Origin: Lutibacter sp. HS1-25
Lineage (GTDB): Bacteria > Bacteroidota > Bacteroidia > Flavobacteriales > Flavobacteriaceae
Direction of reading: 5' to 3'
Length of the DNA: 61,964 nucleotides
NCBI RefSeq assembly: GCF_004121075.1
Contig: NZ_RHLN01000136.1
Location: 1 to 61,964, forward strand
The position numbers and the translations under genes were made by a program. Below the pieces are notes generated by a model. That model did no database searches, was not told the DNA's origin, and saw only the letters and a program-made list of their open reading frames with translations. Of this stretch, positions 8,091 to 16,833 are shown one piece after another. Position 1 is the stretch's first letter. Each line of letters begins with the position of its first letter.

Positions 8091-9204
8091 AATTATAATT
8101 GAGACCTTTAATATGATTGCAAAGAGCTACATTATTGGAGTCGTAGAAGATATAGACTTACATAGTATTACATTAAAAAACAAAGAGGGGTTTTTAATTA
8201 AAATTGAAGTTACTAGTGAAAATTTTGTTTTTAGTGATTATTTTATTAGACCTAAGAAGTTCTCAAAGTTGTCAGTTTCTAAATTAGATATTATCAAAAT
8301 TGAAAAAAGAGGTGGAGTAAAAATACTCTTTAAACATGGGTCAAATGATAATTTATTATTTGTAACAGATCAATGTAATAGTTCTTGTTTGATGTGTTCC
8401 CAACCACCAAAAAATGTTGATGATATTGAGTATTTCTATAAAATAAATAATGAAATATTAAGTCTTATTCCTAAGGATATTGAGGTTATTGGTATTAGTG
8501 GGGGAGAACCTACTTTATTAGGTGAAAAGTTAAATTTAATCTTAAAAAGATTAAAGCTCGAGTTTCCGAACACCCGTGTTCATATATTATCTAATGGAAG
8601 AAAATTCTTCGATAAAAACTATGTATCAAGGCTTTCTTTGGATATAAATAAACTCGCAACTTTTGGAATTCCATTGTATTCTGATATTGCTACAATACAT
8701 GACTATGTAGTTCAAGCAAAAAATGCTTTTTATCAAACAGCTATCGGTCTACATAATGCAGCGAGATTTGGGTTGAATATTGAAATTAGAATTGTAATAA
8801 CAAAGTTAAACTATGAAAGGTTACCCAAGTTAGCAAAGTACATTTTCATGAATTATCCTTTTGTTGAACATGTTGCTTTTATGGGGGTAGAGTATACAGG
8901 ATTTGCAGTTGTCAATTCTGAATTGATTAAAGTGAACCCCGATGTTTATATGGATCAATTAAAAGAAGCTGTTTTGTTTTTAAATTCAATGAAAATTAAT
9001 ACATCTATTTATAATTTACCTTTATGTCTTGTTCATAGAAAATTATGGCCTTTTTCAGTAAAATCAATTTCCGATTGGAAACAAGAATACTCAAATGATT
9101 GTAAGTTATGTGAGGAAGTAAATATTTGCGGTGGTTTTTTTAGAACATCAAGGTTGAAATACAATAATATTAATCCAATTTTAGAAAAAAAGTATAATGA
9201 ATAG
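8059..9204 (+). CDS. hxsC: HXS-system radical SAM protein HxsC
   Basis: A ~381-residue radical SAM enzyme, partner of HxsB. Its CxxxCxxC motif is at ~Cys106, Cys110 and Cys113 (DQCNSSCLMC), followed by ISGGEPTLLG for SAM binding. The C-terminal CKLCEEVNICGGFF may hold a further cluster. The frame is open from an ATG at 8044. I prefer ATG 8059 because GGTAGGA lies just upstream and the resulting N-terminus (MKMKYLDHGF) looks natural; 8113 is a further possibility that would remove the overlap with hxsB. Its 3' end overlaps the next gene by 8 bases, so the HXS genes are tied to the SGNH/MBOAT pair at the level of translation. Confidence 0.88.
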   Translation: MKMKYLDHGFKIIIETFNMIAKSYIIGVVEDIDLHSITLKNKEGFLIKIEVTSENFVFSDYFIRPKKFSKLSVSKLDIIKIEKRGGVKILFKHGSNDNLLFVTDQCNSSCLMCSQPPKNVDDIEYFYKINNEILSLIPKDIEVIGISGGEPTLLGEKLNLILKRLKLEFPNTRVHILSNGRKFFDKNYVSRLSLDINKLATFGIPLYSDIATIHDYVVQAKNAFYQTAIGLHNAARFGLNIEIRIVITKLNYERLPKLAKYIFMNYPFVEHVAFMGVEYTGFAVVNSELIKVNPDVYMDQLKEAVLFLNSMKINTSIYNLPLCLVHRKLWPFSVKSISDWKQEYSNDCKLCEEVNICGGFFRTSRLKYNNINPILEKKYNE

Positions 9205-11209
9205 GGGAAAGATTAAAACCACCGAGCTTTTATTTATAATATTTTTTTCAAATCCCATTATTTTATGGGCTTTAACACGTAATTTATTACTTAGTTTTTC
9301 TGTAACGATTTTGTCAATTATTTTTGGAGTCATTGTAAAAAAAGTCACGAAAAACGATAACGTAATATTCTTTTATATTAATTTATTATTTATTGGATTT
9401 CTTTTCGTTAGTGCAGAGTTAATATTTAATACAAATTTTTCAGAATACATTATTAAGGATTTATATGATCTTAAGGGAGATTATTATTTTAATAAACCAT
9501 TTTTGAAAGAGAAATTTGAGGATAAAGAGTTTACTGTAAATTATATAACAAATAAACAAGGTTATAGAATTGAAGAACATATAAATCCAGAAATAACAAT
9601 TGATAAGTGTGATTGGTTATTTATTGGCGATTCATATACTCAGGGTGCTCAAGTGAATTTTGATAAATTATATAGTTCCAGATTGTTTGAAAAAAACCCA
9701 AATAAAATTATTATTAATTCGGGAATTAGTGGATTTGGATTGCCTGAGGAGTACTATTACTATAGAAATAAAGGGAAAGATTTAGGTTCTAAAAAAGTTT
9801 TTCTTCAAATCTGTAATTTTAATGATTTCATGAAGGTAGAAAAAAGGGAATATGATATTTCAGATTATTTAATGCAAAAATCAAATTTTGTACGTTGGCT
9901 CCTGTGGGGTTTTAAATATGAAAATCCCACAGAATTGCCTCTAGGAAGATGGACAGAGCCTTTTTTTAATTCGAATGAAAATAATGAATTATATAATATT
10001 TTTTATAAGCCCTCATCAGATAATAAAAGGAAAGATAGCCTGAATGTATTAAAATATATCAAGTGGTTTAAGGATGAAACATTGAAAAATAATTCGGAAT
10101 TGATAATTATCCTAATTCCAACAAAAGAACAAATATCATCAAAATATTTTGATGAAGTTATTGATAGTTTTAATCTGTCTAAAAATTCTTTTGATATGGA
10201 AAAGCCAAATATGATGATGAATAAAATTTGTGATTCTTTAGGGATTGAACTTATTGATTTATTAATACCTTTTAAAACTTCTCAAGAATTTCCTTTTTAT
10301 TCATTTGATGAACATTTGAATGAAAAAGGGCATCAATTGCTGGCTAATGAAATTGATAAGTTTATTAAAAAGAGAGATAGTTCAAAATTACCATCATCTA
10401 TTGGGAATCAATTTATTGGTAATAGGTATCCAAACGAATATTCTGCCAATAAGGGAATAATTTATCAATCTTATAGAGACGGTAATATGGAGTTGTTTAT
10501 CGGTGATAGTTTATTGGAAAACAAAACTAGAATTACTTTTAATAATATAGATGAATCTCATCCTAATTTTTCGAGCACGTTAAATAAATTGTGTTTTACT
10601 CAAGGAGATCAAAGTGAGTTTAATACAGAGGTAATTATTAGTGATCTAAATGGATTTAATAGAGAGTGTGTTACTTCTGAAGAAAATATATTTGGAGCAA
10701 TTCCTTGGTTTTCTTCTGATGGAAGTAAAATATGTTATGCAGAATATTATGTTGACTCGTTAGGAGTTTTTTCTTTACCTCAAATTGTAATCAAGGATAT
10801 TAAATCCAAAAATAAGGAATTTATAACTTCTAATAATTATGAAAGTTGGCGACCAGTTTTTTCAAGTGATAATAAATACTTAGTCTATATTTCAAAAAGG
10901 AATCAAGGTCAGTTTGATGTTTATTTATATGACTTGTTAACGAAAGAAGAAATAAATTTGACAAATTCTCCATATGACGAGTGGGATCCAAATTTTTCCT
11001 TTAATAGTGATAAAATTGTATATTCAGCATACTACTCTGGGAACTGGGACTTATTTGAATATAATTTAAATTCTAGAAAGACTGAACGTTTAACATTTTC
11101 GTTAGGTGATGAATGGGATCCGTCCTATTCGAAAGATGGTTGTAAAATATTTTATGCAGCGGATTATCTTACACATAATGGGATCTATTTTATTGATAAA
11201 AATCAATGA
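9197..11209 (+). CDS. Membrane-anchored SGNH-hydrolase-like protein fused to a TolB-like beta-propeller
   Basis: A 670-residue fusion. Two or three membrane helices occupy residues ~10-75. An SGNH/GDSL-like domain spans ~100-400, with the nucleophile block FIGDSYTQG (Ser146), a block-III-like ICNFND, and the acid/His pair FDEHLNEKGH (Asp371, His373). From ~405 to the end, five repeats of WD40/PD40 type (ESWRPVFSSDNKYLVY, DEWDPNFSFNSDKIVY, DEWDPSYSKDGCKIFY) form a TolB-like propeller, perhaps for target binding. MBOAT-SGNH pairs transfer acyl groups to extracytoplasmic polymers in known systems such as alginate acetylation, and an MBOAT gene overlaps this one by 4 bases. I infer the final acyl transfer or hydrolysis step on the outer side of the membrane. 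Confidence 0.8.
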   Translation: MNRGKIKTTELLFIIFFSNPIILWALTRNLLLSFSVTILSIIFGVIVKKVTKNDNVIFFYINLLFIGFLFVSAELIFNTNFSEYIIKDLYDLKGDYYFNKPFLKEKFEDKEFTVNYITNKQGYRIEEHINPEITIDKCDWLFIGDSYTQGAQVNFDKLYSSRLFEKNPNKIIINSGISGFGLPEEYYYYRNKGKDLGSKKVFLQICNFNDFMKVEKREYDISDYLMQKSNFVRWLLWGFKYENPTELPLGRWTEPFFNSNENNELYNIFYKPSSDNKRKDSLNVLKYIKWFKDETLKNNSELIIILIPTKEQISSKYFDEVIDSFNLSKNSFDMEKPNMMMNKICDSLGIELIDLLIPFKTSQEFPFYSFDEHLNEKGHQLLANEIDKFIKKRDSSKLPSSIGNQFIGNRYPNEYSANKGIIYQSYRDGNMELFIGDSLLENKTRITFNNIDESHPNFSSTLNKLCFTQGDQSEFNTEVIISDLNGFNRECVTSEENIFGAIPWFSSDGSKICYAEYYVDSLGVFSLPQIVIKDIKSKNKEFITSNNYESWRPVFSSDNKYLVYISKRNQGQFDVYLYDLLTKEEINLTNSPYDEWDPNFSFNSDKIVYSAYYSGNWDLFEYNLNSRKTERLTFSLGDEWDPSYSKDGCKIFYAADYLTHNGIYFIDKNQ

Positions 11210-12558
11210 TATTTACTTCAAAGATTTTTTTGTTAGTTGCCATTGTCGTATTGATTTTAAATTTAGTTTTTAGAAGAGTAAGACAAAGGCAATTAATTTT
11301 TCTTTTAGCTAGTTATACCTTCTATGTTTTTTTCGATTTTCGTTTTTTTTGGTTATTATTAGTAATTTCTTTGATTTCATTTATTTTTGGAATTTTAATT
11401 TATCGTAAAAAAAGCAGATTCTTATTAACTTTCATTGGTATAGCTTTAATTATTTTTTTTATAGCTTTTTTTAAACTTCAGCTATATTTTAATTTCACAA
11501 ATTCTGCGGATAAAATTTTATTGCCTTTAGGTATATCATTTTATTCTTTTCAAGCAATAAGTTATCTCGTAGATGTTTATAGGGGTAAATTACTTCCTGA
11601 AAAGAAAATAATAGTTTTTCTGCTATACATTAGTTTTTTTCCTCAACTTGTTGCTGGGCCAATTGAAAGGGGAAAAAATCTTATTCCTCAAATTACAAGA
11701 CTTCCGTTTCCATCAAATGGGCAAATTATTTTAGGTTTAAAGCAAATTGTTTATGGTTATTTTCTTAAAATTGTTGTTTCAGATAATCTAAATGATGTGA
11801 CTTTTTTATTGTTAAATGATAATTTTAATATTTCAAAAATAACAGGGCTTATTTTATTTTACTTTCAAATTTATTTTGACTTTCATGGATATACAAATAT
11901 AGCTGTTGGTTTGGCAAATATATTTGGTATTAAATTAAATCAGAATTTTAGATTACCTTTTTTAGCAAAATCAATTAAAGACTTTTGGCATAGATGGCAT
12001 ATTTCACTCTCAACTTGGTTCAAGGATTATTTATATATACCTCTTGGAGGTAGTAAATCAAAGAATAAAAGTATCGTGATTTTAATTGTTTTTTCGGTAA
12101 GTGGGGTTTGGCACGGGCCAACTTATAATTTTTTACTTTGGGGAGTTTATAATGGTATCATTTATCTAGTAGAAGATATGTTAAATCGATATATTAAAAT
12201 TAAGAATAAAACTATAAGTACTATTGTTGTTTTTTTTCTGATATCATTTGGGTGGTTATTTTTCTACTACAATAGTTTAGATCAAATTAAAAATGTATTG
12301 TTAAATTTGATTTTCGGTTCTTGGGAAAATTCTTTTTCCTATTTAAAAGTTTTTGTTATAAATAATTTAATAGTCCTGCAAATTTTGATTTTAGCAATTT
12401 ATTTAAATATTAATGAATTTCGGTACATATACAATTTTAATGCACAAGGTAAAAGAATGATGCTAGTATTAAATTATTTCCTTTTTGATATTTTGATTGT
12501 TTTAATAATATTATTCGGTTTTTTGGGCAATAAAGAGTTTGTTTATTTTAGGTTTTAA
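11206..12558 (+). CDS. MBOAT family membrane-bound O-acyltransferase (AlgI/DltB-like)
   Basis: A 450-residue polytopic membrane protein with roughly ten hydrophobic helices. It carries the MBOAT signatures: LPLGISFYSFQAISYLVDVY, PQLVAGPIER, FWHRWHISLSTWFKDYLYIP and the catalytic-His segment VWHGPTYNFLLWG (His ~303). The family moves acyl groups across or at the cytoplasmic membrane onto hydroxyls of polysaccharides, lipids or peptides. It starts 4 bases inside the SGNH gene and is the last gene of the operon; the next gene begins 229 bases later with its own promoter-like sequence. The acceptor is unknown. By position it should act with the SGNH protein in the same pathway as the HXS products. 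Confidence 0.9.
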   Translation: MIFTSKIFLLVAIVVLILNLVFRRVRQRQLIFLLASYTFYVFFDFRFFWLLLVISLISFIFGILIYRKKSRFLLTFIGIALIIFFIAFFKLQLYFNFTNSADKILLPLGISFYSFQAISYLVDVYRGKLLPEKKIIVFLLYISFFPQLVAGPIERGKNLIPQITRLPFPSNGQIILGLKQIVYGYFLKIVVSDNLNDVTFLLLNDNFNISKITGLILFYFQIYFDFHGYTNIAVGLANIFGIKLNQNFRLPFLAKSIKDFWHRWHISLSTWFKDYLYIPLGGSKSKNKSIVILIVFSVSGVWHGPTYNFLLWGVYNGIIYLVEDMLNRYIKIKNKTISTIVVFFLISFGWLFFYYNSLDQIKNVLLNLIFGSWENSFSYLKVFVINNLIVLQILILAIYLNINEFRYIYNFNAQGKRMMLVLNYFLFDILIVLIILFGFLGNKEFVYFRF

Positions 12559-12711
12559 TACGTTTTGTCTTTTTTGATTTATTGAAAATTCGAGAGTTTA
12601 TTTAAAATGTTAATATTTTAAATAGTGAGGTTGAAAGAGGGTCTTAATAAGTTGTTAAAATTAAATAAAATATAGTTGGTAGTAATGTTTTAAATTAAGC
12701 TAAGTTAAATT

Positions 12712-12744
12712 TTTTGAAAAAGCTATCAAAGTACTATACTTTTT
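12712..12744 (+). promoter_or_regulatory. Possible promoter of the M23 peptidase gene
   Basis: TTTG at 12712-12715 and TACTTTTT at 12737-12744 are separated by 21 bases. This fits the Bacteroidota -33/-7 pattern (TTTG, TAnnTTTG) with one mismatch. The leader would be about 35 bases. Confidence 0.4.
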
Positions 12745-12786
12745 TCAAAATATGGATCTTTATATAATATCAATTTTCAACGTTTT

Positions 12787-13344
12787 ATGATAAGGTGGAG
12801 ACTAATCCTAATAATTGGAGTGCCAATCCTAATAGGATGCAATGAAGTTATTCCTACAAATCCAGATTACATTTCTGATGGTTTTGATTACCCAGTTGGT
12901 AAGCCTAATGCTAAAGGATACTACGATGCACAACCATTTGGTAAAAATAATCATTTAGGTAGCGATTTGAATGGAAATGGCGGAGGTAATACCGATTTGA
13001 ACGACCCCGTATTTGCGATATCTAATGGTTTTGTAAAATCAGCTAAAAAATTAAAAGGTGGCTGGGGAAATGTAATAAGAATAATACACGAGCTACCTAA
13101 TGGAAAGCAATACGAGTCCATTTACGCTCATTTAGATAAGATATTAATAAAGCCTAATACTTTTGTTAAAAAAGGTCAAATCATTGGAACTATAGGAACA
13201 AACAATGGGCAATATTTAGCTCACCTACATTTTGAAATAAGAAGCTTTACAAATATGGGAATTGGTGGCGGTTATTCTTGGTTTACGATGGGGTATTTAA
13301 ATCCTACTTCCTTTATAAAAGCTCATAGAAAAGTAAAGAAATAG
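12787..13344 (+). CDS. M23 family metallopeptidase lipoprotein
   Basis: A 185-residue exported peptidase of the LytM/M23 type that cuts peptide bonds in peptidoglycan or other glycine-rich peptides. A hydrophobic N-terminus ends in ILIGC (Cys18), a lipobox. The zinc ligands fit HLGSD (H-x3-D) and HLHFE (H-x-H) in the single catalytic domain at ~50-170. VKKGQIIGTIG precedes the HLHFE motif as usual. It has no LysM or other binding module and is short for the family. It is monocistronic by spacing, so a link to the upstream HXS/MBOAT operon is possible but not shown. Confidence 0.88.
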   Translation: MIRWRLILIIGVPILIGCNEVIPTNPDYISDGFDYPVGKPNAKGYYDAQPFGKNNHLGSDLNGNGGGNTDLNDPVFAISNGFVKSAKKLKGGWGNVIRIIHELPNGKQYESIYAHLDKILIKPNTFVKKGQIIGTIGTNNGQYLAHLHFEIRSFTNMGIGGGYSWFTMGYLNPTSFIKAHRKVKK

Positions 13345-13534
13345 CACAGCTCATATTGAGTATTTGAGACTGTTAAAATTTACAGAGATATAATGTATCA
13401 ATATTTTTATAAAAACTCTCTGAGTGTTTGGTATTGAGTTTAAAACATTATTTTTTATAATTATTTTAAATAAAATATTTTATTAAATTTGACTTGTAGG
13501 TTATTTTTCCTACATCTTTTTCATAGCAATTTTT

Positions 13535-13558
13535 ACCACCTCCTTTTTGGGGGTGGTT
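13535..13558. terminator. Hairpin between peptidase and fibronectin-like lipoprotein genes
   Basis: ACCACC (13535-13540) pairs with GGTGGT (13553-13558), with further C:G pairs inside. It is followed by only a short T-run, so it may be a weak terminator or a processing hairpin. It lies in the 294-base gap after the M23 peptidase gene. Confidence 0.35.
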
Positions 13559-13638
13559 TAAAGCATTACAAACAAATTTTACGAAATTTTTAAATTATTT
13601 TGTAAATTCGTAGAACCTAATAATTTAAACTTAATGCT

Positions 13639-14730
13639 ATGAGAAAGTTGTTTTATTTTTTTACTCTAATTGTATTATTTTCGTGTTCTGGTGACGGGGA
13701 TGAAACGTCTTGTTCACCCACTCCTGATTTAACAACTAATGAAGTTACTGAAATAACAAGTAATAGTGCTGTAGTTTCTGGTGTTATATTACCCCCAACT
13801 TGCGAGTCAACAACTACATCACAAGGGCTTGTTTATTCTGATAGGATTCGTTTTCCAAAAATTGAAGATGATGAGGATAAAGTTGCTGAGAGAATAGGTA
13901 AGAATATTTCTGCAAATCTTAGTTATTTAGAACCAAACACAAAACATTACGTGAGAACCTTTTTTGTAAATCCAACAGGTGTTTACTATGGTAATGTAGT
14001 AGAATTTAAAACAGAAATTGGAAATATAGTTATTACGACAAAGAATATTGATAATGTCACAAGCAATAGCGCTAAAAGTGGAGGTATAATAACTTATGAT
14101 GGAGGTGCTAATATTATTAGTAGAGGTGTGTGTTGGAGTGCATCAGAAAATCCTACGATTGATGACTTCAAAACTGTAGATGGTTCTGGAATTGGAAATT
14201 TTAATTCTGAATTAACTGGGTTGTCAGAAAACACAAAATACTATGTAAGAGCTTATACAACCAATGAAAACGGAACTACATATGGCAATGAAGAAAGTTT
14301 CACAACTTCAAAATTAACATATAAAGTTGAATTACAAATAACAGGCTATATAAATAGTTGTAATGTTCAAGCACCTTATTTTTATTATGAACTAAATTAT
14401 AAATTTGATGATAATGATTTAATTTTTGAGGGAGCTGAAGGATTTGAAGGAACGTCTTACAATCATTCTAAAACTGGAATGCTTAAGAATAATCTGGAAG
14501 TGACAATTCATCTGGCTCAATTTAATCCAGATAACCCAAGTCTTAACTTAAAAGGGGCTTATTTGGATAATATGTCTATTGTAATTACAAATTTAAATTC
14601 TAACCAAGTAGCTCTAAATACTCCATTACCATCATTATTTATTTGTACGGATACAGCATATAAAAACATCATTAATTTTAATCCTCAGGATGGCAGCTAT
14701 ACTATTGATAGATTAACTTATGGTTTTTAA
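13639..14730 (+). CDS. Lipoprotein with fibronectin type III-like repeats
   Basis: A 363-residue predicted surface lipoprotein. The signal ends in LFSCSG (Cys16). Two repeats of the kind common in Bacteroidota lipoproteins follow: one at ~30-130 (NEVTEITSNSAVVSG... LEPNTKHYVRTFFVNPTG.YYGN) and one at ~134-222 (NVTSNSAKSGG... GVCWSASENPTIDD... LSENTKYYVRAYTTNENG). The C-terminal ~140 residues are a separate beta-rich domain with no motif I recognise. Such proteins usually serve in adhesion or surface binding. It stands alone and ends just upstream of the mobile region; it may be cargo of that region or ordinary chromosome. Confidence 0.75.
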   Translation: MRKLFYFFTLIVLFSCSGDGDETSCSPTPDLTTNEVTEITSNSAVVSGVILPPTCESTTTSQGLVYSDRIRFPKIEDDEDKVAERIGKNISANLSYLEPNTKHYVRTFFVNPTGVYYGNVVEFKTEIGNIVITTKNIDNVTSNSAKSGGIITYDGGANIISRGVCWSASENPTIDDFKTVDGSGIGNFNSELTGLSENTKYYVRAYTTNENGTTYGNEESFTTSKLTYKVELQITGYINSCNVQAPYFYYELNYKFDDNDLIFEGAEGFEGTSYNHSKTGMLKNNLEVTIHLAQFNPDNPSLNLKGAYLDNMSIVITNLNSNQVALNTPLPSLFICTDTAYKNIINFNPQDGSYTIDRLTYGF

Positions 14731-14735
14731 AGGTT

Positions 14736-14871
14736 GTTTATATTCAATATGTTTTAATTGCTGAGAACAAGCATAAAGAGGGAGAGGTAGTAAAGGTTAC
14801 TAAAGATTTTCGTTATGTGAAAACTCACTTAAAGTACATATTAGCATTATACCACATGTTAATCCATTAGT
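14736..14871 (+). pseudogene. Possible C-terminal gene fragment lacking a start
   Basis: An open frame with protein-like composition (IAENKHKEGEVVKVTKDFRY, then VKTHLKYILALYHMLIH) ends in TAG at 14869-14871. It has no start codon in frame and overlaps the 3' end of the minus-strand primase-like gene. It may be the tail of a gene cut by integration of the adjacent element. I do not recognise the family, and a chance open frame of ~44 codons is possible in this AT-rich DNA. Confidence 0.3.
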
Positions 14872-16067
14872 TTTAACTGTTCAAATTTGTTAAACTCATT
14901 TATTTCCTTCTTAAATAAATGATAGTATTTTTTTATAGTATTAAGACACCCGCCACCCTTAGCTTTAATTCCTTTTTGAGTAATTTTACCATCTTTTTTA
15001 AAATCCCATTCATTTACTATCTGCTCAATTCTTTTTATTGAATTTTGGGTTTTTTCAAAATTAATAGCTTTTATAGAAAGTTGTCTTCTTTTTTTTACAC
15101 TTAAATCATAATCAGGATTATAAAAAAATCTTCTAGTAGCATTTAATTTTGGTTCTATTTTTCCTTTACTCATAATTGATTTTACTATTACATCAAGCTC
15201 ATTTTTAGGGTATTGAATTTCACACCTAGTATTATTGATGTATGTTATAATTTTCCAAAGGTCTATTTCTTTAATTAAAGGGTTTAATGCTTTTAATTGG
15301 TAAGCATAACTAGAAAGTATTTTATTTCTTGTTGTAACTTTAATCTTTCCTATAGGGAGAAAACATTTTGCGTACTGTATTTTTTGTTCAAAACAATAGA
15401 TAGCTTCTCCATTGAAATCAATGTTTTTTGTTATTTCATTAAGATTGTCATAACGGACTTTTGTTCCTGTATAGCCTATTACAGTACATATAGTTTCTTT
15501 TTCTATTTTAATATTACTATGTTGGTACTTTTTATTAATTTGAGTATCATTAGCTACCCATACCCTTGAATCATAATTAATATAGATGTTAGGGTCGTAG
15601 GATAAAACATTGGATTGAGTAGCCTTACAAGCTTGATGGTCAGTTTCAATGTTGAGTTCTTTAGAAATACTCTGATAAGTGTATTTAAAATTCTCAAGGG
15701 TTAAGCTATCAACTTTAACAAGAATACCTCTCCCTGTTCCAGATAGTGAAAGCCAAGTAGCAAATATTAATTGATTAGAAGTATCAATCTCAATACTTTT
15801 ATCATAATCGAGATATATAAAACCAGTATTAGAATTGATAGTTTCATTACTTTTCTTTTTATTGAATGTGAAGTTAAGAGTGTAGCAAGGAATTTTAGTA
15901 GTTTTTATTATATAGTAGCTACTTTTATCGTTTGGAAATTTACTTCTGGCTTCCAAGATATAAGGAAGAGATTCATTTCCTTCTTTAACGTATGATAAGA
16001 AATCCTCAATCTTAATTGAAGAAAGAACATTGCCCGAGTTTTTAATACATTGAAAGCTATTAATCAT
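14859..16067 (-). CDS. VirE-N/BT4734-type primase-like protein of a mobile element
   Basis: A 402-residue protein typical of integrative elements of Bacteroidota. The N-terminal domain (~1-180) resembles the VirE N-terminal/BT4734 family, which is related to archaeo-eukaryotic primases: NTGFIYLDYD (acidic pair), SLSGTGRGILVKVD, and KATQSNVLSYDPNIYIN are in the order seen there. The C-terminal part (~230-402) is helical and basic, with a Gly-rich KAKGGGCLNTIKKYYH segment, and resembles a primase C-terminal helper domain. Element proteins of this kind usually precede a helicase, which is not present here, so the element may be reduced. The start overlaps the upstream 99-residue ORF by 8 bases, implying cotranscription. 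Confidence 0.65.
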   Translation of the reverse strand: MINSFQCIKNSGNVLSSIKIEDFLSYVKEGNESLPYILEARSKFPNDKSSYYIIKTTKIPCYTLNFTFNKKKSNETINSNTGFIYLDYDKSIEIDTSNQLIFATWLSLSGTGRGILVKVDSLTLENFKYTYQSISKELNIETDHQACKATQSNVLSYDPNIYINYDSRVWVANDTQINKKYQHSNIKIEKETICTVIGYTGTKVRYDNLNEITKNIDFNGEAIYCFEQKIQYAKCFLPIGKIKVTTRNKILSSYAYQLKALNPLIKEIDLWKIITYINNTRCEIQYPKNELDVIVKSIMSKGKIEPKLNATRRFFYNPDYDLSVKKRRQLSIKAINFEKTQNSIKRIEQIVNEWDFKKDGKITQKGIKAKGGGCLNTIKKYYHLFKKEINEFNKFEQLKLMD

Positions 16068-16359
16068 TTTGAGCCTCCTTTCCGTTTAGTTGATTAAACT
16101 TTTCTATAGCTTTATCTAATTCATTATAAGTCCATGCCCAAATTCCAAATCCCTTACTGGAAGGATAAGAGACACAGCCAAATCGACTATTTATGCGTCT
16201 TTTAAACACCTCGTAGTGTTTACCCTCACCGAATGATACTTCGTAGATGAATGCTTGACTTGTCTGGCGAATTTGAGTGAATTTGTAGCCTTTCACTTCA
16301 CCGATTCCTAAAAATTCCTTTTTAAGTTCTTTTTTAACTATTTTATGTGTTTTTGACAT
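16060..16359 (-). CDS. Small mobile-element protein of unknown function
   Basis: A 99-residue basic protein with a Lys-rich N-terminus and an alpha/beta body (SQAFIYEVSFGEGKHYEVFK, FGIWAWTY). I recall similar small proteins next to primase-like genes in Bacteroidota elements but know no function. It overlaps the downstream primase-like gene by 8 bases, and the upstream startless frame (16343-16495) overlaps its own start. The three therefore look like parts of one transcript. Confidence 0.55.
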   Translation of the reverse strand: MSKTHKIVKKELKKEFLGIGEVKGYKFTQIRQTSQAFIYEVSFGEGKHYEVFKRRINSRFGCVSYPSSKGFGIWAWTYNELDKAIEKFNQLNGKEAQND

Positions 16360-16495
16360 TGTTTTGTGTTTTAAGGATTAAAACACCAGGAAAGAAACCC
16401 TTAGGATAAGCCTTTATTTTGACAGGTTGTCCGCATTCTAAACCACCGTGGTTAGCTTTTAACTCGGTTGGTACACAATAGTGTTCCTGATGCTT
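16343..16495 (-). pseudogene. Startless 50-codon frame, possible small gene or remnant
   Basis: An open frame beginning directly after a TAA reads KHQEHYCVPTELKANHGGLE, then CGQPVKIKAYPKGFFPGV, and ends at 16343, overlapping the start of the next gene by 17 bases. The composition (Gly, Pro, Cys, beta-forming) is protein-like and the overlap is typical of operon genes. There is no ATG, GTG or TTG in frame upstream of it. It may be a decayed small gene. Confidence 0.35.
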
Positions 16496-16545
16496 TTAAG
16501 TTTGTAAATTACACCTTAATAAGAATATTAACGTTTTTTAAGCTA

Positions 16546-16833
16546 TTAGTTTTTAAGGTTTATATTATAAATTGGCTTCATAGACTTTATAACTTCGTCT
16601 TTTCTATAGTAAATTCTAGTTCCAAGACTTAGGGGAATAAGTATTTTCTTTTTAGCCCAACTATTTAAAGTAGGGTAGCTAACTCTTAAAAACTTTGAAG
16701 TTTCTTCTCTGGTTAATAGTTCATCATTTTTTGACTCATTCATTATTGAATTTTGAATTGAGCTATTTACTATTAATTTAATGCCATCTAACATTTCTTG
16801 AAGAGTAGCATTTTCTATTTGTATTGTTTTCAT
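16546..16833 (-). CDS. Excisionase-like helix-turn-helix protein
   Basis: A 95-residue protein with a MerR/Xis-type winged HTH domain in the C-terminal half: LLTREETSKFLRVSYPTLNS, a turn, then GTRIYYRKDEVIKSM. The N-terminal ~40 residues are a short helical arm. Proteins of this group are directionality factors or small regulators in integrative elements. It lies 376 bases from the integrase gene on the same strand. A similar protein (24163-24441) sits in the second element. Confidence 0.75.
   Translation of the reverse strand: MKTIQIENATLQEMLDGIKLIVNSSIQNSIMNESKNDELLTREETSKFLRVSYPTLNSWAKKKILIPLSLGTRIYYRKDEVIKSMKPIYNINLKN

Noticed and set aside
12559-12786. Riboswitch or RNA gene after the MBOAT gene
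   Set aside because: No conserved RNA structure or hairpin terminator visible; only the M23 promoter-like elements.
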